Shown: in pieces, positions 1 to 5,164 of the stretch
Position numbering within the stretch: the stretch's first letter is position 1
Layout of the letters: every line of letters begins with the position of its first letter
NCBI GenBank assembly: GCA_021443605.1
Contig: JABUTQ010000263.1
Coordinates: forward strand, 1 to 5,173
Length of the DNA stretch: 5,173 nucleotides
Direction of reading: 5' to 3'
Source: Bacteroidales bacterium
GTDB taxonomy: Bacteria > Bacteroidota > Bacteroidia > Bacteroidales > UBA932
Translations under genes and position numbers: made by a program
The notes under the pieces: model-generated
Told to the model about the DNA's origin: nothing
Databases searched by the model: none
The model's input: the letters and a program-made list of their open reading frames with translations, nothing else

Positions 1-420
1 AAAGACTGGGATGTCCGTGACGTTGCCGTTCAGCAGGTTCCTTCGCACGTGGGGGTTACGGAGCAGGACTTTATTGCAGGGACAACATACACTACTCCTT
101 CGAAAAATAAAACAGATTCAGAAAAGTATGGCGTCATCATAAATGAAACGACCTTGAATTTTAAGAGCGACTTCTATGTGGACCATATTGATGAGAAAGG
201 AAACAAGGTCGTCAAACTTTACTCCGACGTCAATTTCAACAACAGCAAGTCCGGTGATACATATCTTGTGATAAAGATGCCCGAAGGATATGTCCTCGAC
301 TGCCAGGGGCACACCTTTACCAGCGTACATTCGGATTGCCTGAACTGCAAGATTGTCTTCGACAGCTCCTGCTGCATCAACATCCCCGAAGGCTGCGCCT
401 ACCCCGAATGTATGCAGTAG
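1..420 (+). CDS. 3' end of an unrecognised protein gene with a cysteine-rich C-terminus (5' end outside the window)
   Basis: The frame is open from the first base and ends at TAG 418-420, so 139 residues of a longer protein are visible. The GTG at 49-51 could be read as a start, but the frame continues upstream without a stop, so a 5'-truncated gene is more likely. I do not recognise the family. The visible part is hydrophilic, with alternating polar and hydrophobic residues suggesting beta-strands (VIINETTLNFKSDFYV, TYLVIKMPEGYVLD). There is no cysteine in residues 1-100 of the fragment, then seven in the last 39 (101, 113, 116, 124, 125, 132, 137). The stretch VLDCQGHTF faintly recalls the LDxxGHTI rungs of right-handed beta-helix proteins. 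This resemblance is an inference and not enough to assign a fold. No signal peptide or active site can be judged without the N-terminus. The gene converges on the GH3-fold gene across the repeat-filled spacer. Confidence 0.75.
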   Translation, partial: KDWDVRDVAVQQVPSHVGVTEQDFIAGTTYTTPSKNKTDSEKYGVIINETTLNFKSDFYVDHIDEKGNKVVKLYSDVNFNNSKSGDTYLVIKMPEGYVLDCQGHTFTSVHSDCLNCKIVFDSSCCINIPEGCAYPECMQ

Positions 421-424
421 CCCC

Positions 425-661
425 GTCATCCTGAGCGAGTTCGTCATCCTGAGCGCAGCGAAGGATCCCCTCGAATAGCCGTCATCCTGAGCGCAGCGAA
501 GGATCCCCCCGAATAGCGCGGAGATTCTTCACTTCGTTCAGAATGACGGCCTTGTCATCCTGAGCGTCAGCGAAGGATCCCCTCGAATAGCGTGGAGATT
601 CTTCACTTCGTTCAGAATGACGGCCTTGTCATTCTGAGGGCTTTAGCCCGAAGAATCTCCC
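425..661. repeat. Cluster of short interspersed hairpin repeats (two inverted-pair units plus partial and variant copies)
   Basis: The spacer between two convergent genes is built almost entirely from one element of about 25 nt. It starts GTCAT[C/T]CTGA, has a CG-AG-GAAG core and ends [G/A]ATC. Forward copies lie at 443-467, 481-505 and 554-579 (the last with one extra T at 567). A truncated start lies at 425-437 and a variant at 628-661. Reverse-complement copies lie at 521-547 and 595-621, and these two are identical over 27 nt. Copies 481/521 and 554/595 form two inverted-pair units with a period of 73-74 nt. In the first unit the arms match at 20 of 25 positions. Forward copies are followed by a shared spacer ending CGAATAGC. 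No ORF or transposase is visible inside. From memory, similar GTCATCCTGAGCG-type repeats occur in spacers of many bacteria. They may act as 3'-UTR structures for both flanking genes. Confidence 0.93.
628..661. repeat. Variant repeat copy with its core replaced by a GGGC-TTTA-GCCC hairpin
   Basis: This copy keeps the outer parts of the element (GTCATTCTGAG at the left, GAAGAATCTC at the right). In place of the usual CG-AG-CG core it has GGGC (638-641), loop TTTA (642-645) and GCCC (646-649). The outer stem ATTCT (631-635) pairs with AGAAT (652-656). The element ends immediately before the stop codon of the GH3-fold gene (662-664, minus strand), so the hairpin would lie at the very start of that mRNA's 3' untranslated region. 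No T-tract follows on either strand, so it is not a classical intrinsic terminator. Confidence 0.7.
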
Positions 662-2176
662 TTAAAACAGCTCTCCGAAAAAGTCTCCGACTGATTTGTC
701 GTCGTCATTGGCGGATTTTGCTTTCTTGCTGATTCTGCCTCTCTTTTTTGCAGGTTTTTCTGCTTCTGTCGTTTTTACTTCCTCTGCAGGATTGCCCGTT
801 TCTGCCGGCTTTTCAGCTTCAGCAGCGGTGACAGCAGCAGCGTCTTCTTGTGTATCTTTCGTGGTCGTTCCCATCGCTACAGCAGCAGCGTCTTCCAGCG
901 CAACTTTTGCAACCACAACTTTTGCAGCCATCTCTTCCGCAACGATCTCTTCCGCAACTCTCTCTGCCTCAACAACTTTTGCCGCAACGTCTTTTTTATC
1001 CGAATGGCTCACAGCCTGTTTTTTTACCGATTCACGAGCATCTTTGACATTCCCTTTCAGCACTATCTTGTGCGGAGTCACCGACGTGAACTCCACAACA
1101 TCTTCCGTCAGGTATCTCCACAGTCCGGAATTCGTGGAAATCACCATAGCGTATTGAACGCTGGTCGCAACTTCTCCGATGGTCAGCGCGTGGTAGTCCT
1201 TATCACCCGAAATTGCCGCATCCAAATCGTTCAAAGGAATGAATTCATAGAAGATTCCATTGTCCAAAACAAGCAGCATCCCCTCGTCTTCCAGATTGTC
1301 TTGAAATGCGTAAAAGCCTGCGGCAGAGCCGTATGTTTTAAGATACCCAATCTCTTTGGCCTTGGTAATCTCCGCATATTTCTCTTTGAGGAAACTATAT
1401 GAGGCATCTTGGATGCAGAGCTCCACGTCAGGCCAGACATCAGACAGATAATGTGAATTGCCGTATTTGAGCAAGTCCTCTATAAGTTTCAGATTGACAG
1501 CCGGATTGCCCGCCAGCATTGTCACTTTCTTGTTGCTGTACTCCTTGCAGATGCTCTGAATCTTCTCTTCCAAATCAGACGACAGCGATACTTTTTTTGA
1601 TGGAGCTACAAAATGCTCCGAGATGAACGGGGCATTTTCCACCATTATTGCCTGCAAATCTCCAAAGAAAACTTTCCCTTTCAACTCCGGCGCTCCGGTT
1701 AATGTGAGCGTAACTGTCTTGCCATCAAGGATTTTTGATTCTGGATTATTCTTGATGTAGGTTGCCAGCATCATCTTCAATCCTCTGTAATGGCAATCGG
1801 CAAGATTAGACGGTGTGATTGGGAAAAACCGCTCCTTCGATTTCTCGTTTGCCGCATCGTTTGCACAATAGCGTGTGTGTTCTTCCCACAAGACATTATC
1901 CTCTCCGCTCATCACCCTTTCTATGTACGGGGCAAAGGCCTCGTGATTCCTGATAGGGATATGTAACTGAAAATCAGTAATATCCTTTATGTCATTGAAA
2001 GTGTGCTGCCTTCCGAAGTAGGTATCGGTGCCACCGACAATCAAACTCTTGAGTACTTTATTCTGCACCTCCAGGGGTTTGGATTTCCAGAAATCAATTT
2101 TCTTCAGCGCAGAACGGCAACTGTTCAGAAATATTTTGTTTATCAGTTTCACGGAGTTCAGGTTGTTAGATTGCAA
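662..2176 (-). CDS. GH3-fold (auxin-responsive GH3 family) protein with degenerate active-site motifs and a low-complexity C-terminal tail
   Basis: The product is 504 aa. Residues 10-375 follow bacterial GH3 acyl-adenylate enzymes: PLEVQNKVLKSLI (34-46), PYIERVMSGEDNVLW (83-97), KSKERFFPIT (112-121), DVWPDVEL (246-253), LVLDNGIFYEFIP (302-314) and STNSGLWRYL (347-356). Known GH3 proteins bind ATP through SSGT(T/S), Y-x-x-S-E-type and YRxGD-type motifs. Here the first reads ANDAA (105-109), the second YGSAAG with Ala at the Glu position (282-287), and the third RYLTED with Glu for Gly (354-359). The ITGR hinge region reads VLKGN (372-376). From about residue 380 the family's C-terminal domain is missing. 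It is replaced by an Ala/Glu/Lys/Val-rich, probably helical or disordered tail with KKRGRISKKAK (477-487) and a DDD...DFFGELF end. The frame is intact, so I infer a non-catalytic or altered protein. It begins 2 nt after recO stops. The first start is TTG 2176; GTG at 2150-2152 fits the family N-terminus equally well (product 496 aa). Confidence 0.87.
   Translation of the reverse strand: MQSNNLNSVKLINKIFLNSCRSALKKIDFWKSKPLEVQNKVLKSLIVGGTDTYFGRQHTFNDIKDITDFQLHIPIRNHEAFAPYIERVMSGEDNVLWEEHTRYCANDAANEKSKERFFPITPSNLADCHYRGLKMMLATYIKNNPESKILDGKTVTLTLTGAPELKGKVFFGDLQAIMVENAPFISEHFVAPSKKVSLSSDLEEKIQSICKEYSNKKVTMLAGNPAVNLKLIEDLLKYGNSHYLSDVWPDVELCIQDASYSFLKEKYAEITKAKEIGYLKTYGSAAGFYAFQDNLEDEGMLLVLDNGIFYEFIPLNDLDAAISGDKDYHALTIGEVATSVQYAMVISTNSGLWRYLTEDVVEFTSVTPHKIVLKGNVKDARESVKKQAVSHSDKKDVAAKVVEAERVAEEIVAEEMAAKVVVAKVALEDAAAVAMGTTTKDTQEDAAAVTAAEAEKPAETGNPAEEVKTTEAEKPAKKRGRISKKAKSANDDDKSVGDFFGELF
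831..895. repeat. 17-bp direct repeat pair inside the low-complexity tail of the GH3-fold gene
   Basis: ACAGCAGCAGCGTCTTC occurs at 831-847 and again at 879-895, 48 bases (16 codons) apart. On the coding minus strand both copies encode the peptide EDAAAV. The surrounding DNA is rich in near-repeats such as CAACTTTTGC (901-910 and partial copies downstream). This suggests the tail grew by short in-frame duplications and may vary in length between strains. Confidence 0.75.
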
Positions 2177-2178
2177 AA

Positions 2179-2910
2179 TTAGTAAAATAAATCGTGTAAG
2201 ACAGCAAGAGATTTAACATCTATTTTAATTCCAAGATGATAAGAGAGAAAATCGACACATTTTTTGCAAAAAGTCCCCCTCTGTTTCCCGGACAGGGGGA
2301 GTCTCAAGGCTTCGGCACGAGGCAGCGAGAGCAGATTGTGCATTATCAGCGAGATATCTGCGTCAAAAGTGGGAGAGGGGATATTTGCCTTCGGGACAAA
2401 CGATGCCGTGGCTATTTCAAAAAAACGATTTTGGTCGGATTGGCTGTCGGAGGGGAGGAATCCCATTCTGCTGCAGAGGTTTACCATAAACAGAAGATGG
2501 AAATTGGCAATCTCCTCTTCTGAGGCATCTTCCAATTCTGCGATAGTTTCGCATAGCCAGGTAAAAAACTGAGTGTCAGACAAATCGTGAAGAATGCTGC
2601 GATATAGGACTTCGCTGATGAATATCGCTATCGCATTTTTTCTGATATCTGAACGGAGTGATGGGAGGTCGAGAGCCGGGGAATGTTCTTTCAGAAACAA
2701 CAACTCCGACTTGGGAGAAGATGTTGTCACCACATTGAGCACACTCAGAGGGTGGAATGCGGCCAGTGTGTGTTTTCCACCCTTTCCGAGCCCCCTCAAA
2801 AAAATGGACACTCTCCCTGCTCGGGCATCGATGGCGTGCACTATCGCGCCCGAATCACCATATTTCGTCAGGTGAAGGACTACAACTGTACTTTTTTCAA
2901 CAGATGACAT
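2179..2910 (-). CDS. recO: DNA repair protein RecO (recombination mediator)
   Basis: The protein is 243 aa, a normal RecO length. RecO, with RecR (and RecF), helps load RecA onto SSB-coated single-stranded DNA during gap repair and also anneals strands. The N-terminus VVVLHLTKYGDSGAIVHAI (9-27) followed by GRVSIFLRG (32-40) is the RecO OB-fold signature. The helical middle contains DIRKNAIAIFISEVLYRSI (88-106) and EEEIANFHLLFMVNLCSRMGF (131-151), typical of Bacteroidetes RecO, and the C-terminus has DVKSLAVLHDLF. Only one CxxC (C215-C218) sits in the C-terminal half, so the four-cysteine zinc site of some RecO proteins is not evident. ATG 2910 is the only plausible start before the conserved VVVLH stretch. 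It lies inside rdgB, giving a 31-nt overlap that suggests translational coupling. The stop (2179-2181) is 2 nt from the start of the GH3-fold gene. Confidence 0.95.
   Translation of the reverse strand: MSSVEKSTVVVLHLTKYGDSGAIVHAIDARAGRVSIFLRGLGKGGKHTLAAFHPLSVLNVVTTSSPKSELLFLKEHSPALDLPSLRSDIRKNAIAIFISEVLYRSILHDLSDTQFFTWLCETIAELEDASEEEIANFHLLFMVNLCSRMGFLPSDSQSDQNRFFEIATASFVPKANIPSPTFDADISLIMHNLLSLPRAEALRLPLSGKQRGTFCKKCVDFLSYHLGIKIDVKSLAVLHDLFY
2261..2300 (-). terminator. Terminator-like hairpin plus T-tract inside the 3' part of recO
   Basis: Read on the coding minus strand, TCCCCCTGT (from 2300 down) pairs with ACAGAGGGGGA (down to 2274), apart from a 2-nt GA bulge, with loop CCGGGAA. It is followed at once by CTTTTTGC (T-run at 2268-2272). 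This has the layout of an intrinsic terminator but lies within the codons for LPLSGKQRGTF of RecO, about 80-120 nt before its stop. The T-run is also half of a perfect palindrome, TTTTTGCAAAAA (2261-2272). Function is unproven. If active it would lower transcription into the GH3-fold gene. Confidence 0.3.
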
Positions 2911-3470
2911 GAAAGCTGCTCCATCGCCTTCCCACGGTGGGAGATTGCATTTTTCTCTTCAAGGGTAAGCATCGCCATCGTCTTTTCCATCCCTTCGGGG
3001 ACAAAAATGGGGTCGTATCCGAAACCGAGTTCTCCTTGCGGCTCAAGGGCGATATGCCCCTCGCAACGACCCTCGAAAGTGGTAAGTTCCCCATTTTCAA
3101 TCAATGCCACAACACATCTGAAACGGGCTGTGCGCCTTGCAAAAGGGACGCCTTCAAGCTCTTTGAGCAGTTTCTGTACGTTCTTTACAGGATCTTTCGG
3201 CTCACCGGCATAGCGTGCGGAATATACCCCCGGCTCTCCGTTGAGGCAATCTACCTCCAGCCCCGTGTCGTCGGCAAAACAGGTTTCGTGAAACATATCC
3301 CAAATGAATTGAGCCTTTTCAATGGCATTTTCGGGAATGGTAGTGTGAGTTTCGGGCACATCATTTGTAAAGCCCCTGTCGGATGGGAGTGTGATTTTGA
3401 ACGATGGGCCAAGGACTTTCCCGGCCTCAATGAGTTTATTCCGATTGCAGGAAGCGAATATTATCTCCAT
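2880..3470 (-). CDS. rdgB: RdgB/HAM1-family non-canonical purine NTP pyrophosphatase
   Basis: The enzyme hydrolyses dITP, ITP and XTP to the monophosphate plus pyrophosphate, keeping deaminated purines out of DNA and RNA in the cytoplasm. With the ATG at 3470 the product is 196 aa, the usual length. Hallmarks in order: FASCNRNKL (5-13; phosphate-binding S/T-x-N-x-x-K), IPENAIEKA (45-53), FADDTGLEVDCLNGEPGVYS (65-84) with the metal/catalytic Asp pair D67-D68, then SARYAGE, GFGYDPIF (149-156) and SHRGKA (177-182). All expected residues are present. A TTG 21 nt upstream (3489-3491) would add seven residues, but family members begin with a short run before the first beta-strand, as in MEIIFAS, so ATG 3470 is preferred. 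It is the first gene of an apparent operon, rdgB-recO-GH3-fold, and its last 31 nt overlap recO. Confidence 0.96.
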   Translation of the reverse strand: MEIIFASCNRNKLIEAGKVLGPSFKITLPSDRGFTNDVPETHTTIPENAIEKAQFIWDMFHETCFADDTGLEVDCLNGEPGVYSARYAGEPKDPVKNVQKLLKELEGVPFARRTARFRCVVALIENGELTTFEGRCEGHIALEPQGELGFGYDPIFVPEGMEKTMAMLTLEEKNAISHRGKAMEQLSCHLLKKVQL

Positions 3471-3488
3471 AAATTTTAGAATTGCCCC

Positions 3489-3496
3489 CAAAGATA
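3489..3496 (-). promoter_or_regulatory. Candidate Bacteroidetes -7 box for the rdgB-recO operon
   Basis: On the minus strand this reads TATCTTTG, an exact match to the Bacteroidetes -7 consensus TAnnTTTG. It lies 18 nt upstream of the rdgB ATG, giving a very short leader. A -33 element is weak: ATTG (3520-3523 on the minus strand) is the nearest candidate and sits 23 nt away, slightly far compared with the usual 19-21. Confidence 0.45.
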
Positions 3497-3497
3497 T

Positions 3498-3505
3498 TAT
3501 TTTTG
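3498..3505 (+). promoter_or_regulatory. Candidate Bacteroidetes -7 box for the S41 peptidase gene
   Basis: TATTTTTG matches the -7 consensus TAnnTTTG exactly and is 21 nt before the ATG at 3527. A T-rich TTTT (3474-3477) lies 20 nt upstream, where the -33 TTTG would be expected; this is a partial match. There is no Shine-Dalgarno sequence before the ATG, only A/T-rich DNA, which is normal for Bacteroidetes. Confidence 0.5.
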
Positions 3506-3526
3506 CGTCATTAATAGTACAATATA

Positions 3527-5128
3527 ATGAAGAAAATATGCGTTATGGTGATGCTCGCTCTCGGCATTTTCGGGGCGGCAGGTCAATCAAAAAATTTTAC
3601 GCTCGCACAAAGTCTTGATATTCAAAACTCTATCTTGGCAAGGCTTGCAGATGAATATGTAGATTCCGTGAAGTTCGATGCAATAATGATGAAAGGCATT
3701 GAAGCGATGCTTGCAGAGCTCGATCCATACACCGTATATTATCCCGAAGAGTTGGAGGAGAACCTTGAAATGATGACTACCGGCATCTACGGCGGAGTGG
3801 GAGCGGTAATTAAGAAGCGCGTGGGCGAGGCAGTGGTGATAAGCGAGCCTTATTTCGGTTCACCTGCGGTAAAGGCGGGCATCCAGCCGGGCGACAGCAT
3901 CATTGCAATCGACGACATCCCCGTCTATGGCGAGACCTCTTCCGAAAGCTCATCCAGAATGAAAGGACAGGCCGGCACAACAGTCCGCTTCAAGGTAGTT
4001 AAGGGGCGTACAAAAGACACCATAAACTATGAAGTGCTCCGCGAGAGGATTCACGTGAGCGATGTTCCATACGGCGCAATTGTCCGTGATTCAGTTGGTT
4101 ATATCGTAATATCGGGCTTTACCCAGAATGTCACCAGAGAGCTCCGTGAAAAGGTGCTGGAATTGAAGGGCCAAGGAGCAAAAAGGCTTGTTCTCGATCT
4201 TCGCGACAATGGTGGTGGATTGATGGACGAGGCGGTGAAGATGGCTTCGCTGTTCGTTCCTGTCGGGACGATGGTTGTCTCTTCAAAGGGCAAGGCAGAC
4301 GGTATGACAAAAAAATACTACACGAAAGATCAGCCGGTGGATACCACAATCCCGATTATGGTGCTCGTAAACAGTTCAACAGCCTCTTCTTCCGAAATCG
4401 TGGCCGGAGCTTTGCAGGATCTTGACAGAGCAACTATCGCAGGAACAAGAACTTACGGCAAGGGACTCATACAATCTATGCGACCTACCACCTATAACGG
4501 CACATTGAAACTTACCACAGGAAAATACTACACTCCGAGCGGAAGATGCGTCCAGGCCATCGATTACAGCCACCGCAATTCCGACGGAAGCGTGGGACAC
4601 ATTCCCGATTCCCTCACCCACGAATTCAAGACCAAGAAGGGGAGAACGGTAAAGGATGGCGGCGGAATCACCCCCGACATCACAATCGAAGGGGAATCTT
4701 ACAGCCGCACGGCCTATTCTCTCGTGGTCAATGACATTTTGGGAGAATACGCCATTCGCTATTTCGTGAGCCATCCTCAGATTGCTCCCGTTGCAGAATT
4801 TTCTCTCTCAGATGCTGAATATGAGGAGTTTGTGAAATATGCCGCAGCGCAGGACGTCGATTTCAGAAGCGGTCTGCAGGCAGAAATGGACAACTTGGTG
4901 AGGATTGCCAAGTTTGACGGAATGTACGAGGGGTGCAAGGCCGAGCTTGATGCTTTGACTGCAAGGGTAAATATGGGTAACGAAAATCTCCTTCGTGAGC
5001 TCAGAAAAGAGATTCAGCCATTGTTGGAGCACGAAATCGTTGTAAGATATTACTTCTCAGGCCCTGCCACCGTGGTCGCAATGAAGGACGACAAACAGCT
5101 CTTCAAGGCGTTGGATTCTTTCAAATAG
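3527..5128 (+). CDS. Exported S41-family (C-terminal processing) serine peptidase with PDZ domain
   Basis: The product is 533 aa. Residues 1-19 form a signal peptide (MKK, hydrophobic core, AAG before Gln20), so the enzyme should act in the periplasm or on the cell surface. A helical segment (25-82, with LDPYTVYYPEE at 65-75) precedes a PDZ domain at about 84-160, with the ligand loop GGVGAVI and GSPAVKAGIQPGDSIIAIDD (111-130). The S41 core follows: GYIVISGFTQ (191-200), LVLDLRDNGGGLMDEAV (221-237), VNSSTASSSEIVAG (281-294) and YGKGLIQ (310-316). Ser287 and Lys312 are 25 residues apart, as in the catalytic dyad of C-terminal processing peptidases, so it is predicted to be active. TPSGR (336-340) and GGGITPDI (378-385) close the core. 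A helical C-terminal extension of about 140 residues follows. Such enzymes trim or degrade exported proteins using C-terminal recognition; the substrate here is unknown. The gene is monocistronic as far as visible and divergent from rdgB. Confidence 0.96.
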   Translation: MKKICVMVMLALGIFGAAGQSKNFTLAQSLDIQNSILARLADEYVDSVKFDAIMMKGIEAMLAELDPYTVYYPEELEENLEMMTTGIYGGVGAVIKKRVGEAVVISEPYFGSPAVKAGIQPGDSIIAIDDIPVYGETSSESSSRMKGQAGTTVRFKVVKGRTKDTINYEVLRERIHVSDVPYGAIVRDSVGYIVISGFTQNVTRELREKVLELKGQGAKRLVLDLRDNGGGLMDEAVKMASLFVPVGTMVVSSKGKADGMTKKYYTKDQPVDTTIPIMVLVNSSTASSSEIVAGALQDLDRATIAGTRTYGKGLIQSMRPTTYNGTLKLTTGKYYTPSGRCVQAIDYSHRNSDGSVGHIPDSLTHEFKTKKGRTVKDGGGITPDITIEGESYSRTAYSLVVNDILGEYAIRYFVSHPQIAPVAEFSLSDAEYEEFVKYAAAQDVDFRSGLQAEMDNLVRIAKFDGMYEGCKAELDALTARVNMGNENLLRELRKEIQPLLEHEIVVRYYFSGPATVVAMKDDKQLFKALDSFK

Positions 5129-5142
5129 AGGACTTACATATC

Positions 5143-5164
5143 AGCCTTTTCGATTGAAAAGGTT
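5143..5164 (+). terminator. Inverted repeat after the S41 peptidase gene, possible terminator
   Basis: CCTTTTC (5145-5151), loop GATT, GAAAAGG (5156-5162) form a perfect 7-bp stem, extendable by a G-T wobble and an A-T pair to 5143-5164. It begins 15 nt after the stop codon. The following bases (ATGTTGTTG) are only moderately T-rich and the window ends there, so termination cannot be judged with certainty. Confidence 0.45.

Noticed and set aside
118..447. A minus-strand reading frame of 109 codons opposite the first gene
   Set aside because: It runs into the repeat region and has no recognisable features. The plus-strand frame is continuous from the window edge and ends cleanly at 420.
425..661. 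A CRISPR array
   Set aside because: The repeats occur in both orientations, vary in length, and have no unique spacers of constant size; the sequence between copies is itself repeated.
696..1157. A plus-strand reading frame of 153 codons with a Ser/Ala/Thr-rich, hydrophobic, export-like product
   Set aside because: It is exactly antisense to the low-complexity tail of the GH3-fold gene; Ala/Glu/Lys codons read backwards give Ser/Ala/Phe. There is no recognisable domain, and the minus-strand gene has clear family similarity.
662..2176. The GH3-fold gene as an ordinary pseudogene
   Set aside because: There is no frameshift or internal stop over 504 codons and conserved stretches flank every altered motif. 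Decay is still possible but less likely than repurposing.
2179..2910. A four-cysteine zinc site in RecO
   Set aside because: Only C215 and C218 form a CxxC; the other cysteines (C120, C146) are not arranged as a second pair nearby.
3471..3491. The longer rdgB product starting at TTG 3491
   Set aside because: The seven extra residues are not expected in the family, the candidate -7 box would overlap this start, and ATG 3470 gives the standard N-terminus.
3391..3618. A 75-codon plus-strand frame spanning the divergent promoter region
   Set aside because: It overlaps the start of rdgB on the other strand and the signal peptide of the S41 peptidase in another frame, and its product is not recognisable.
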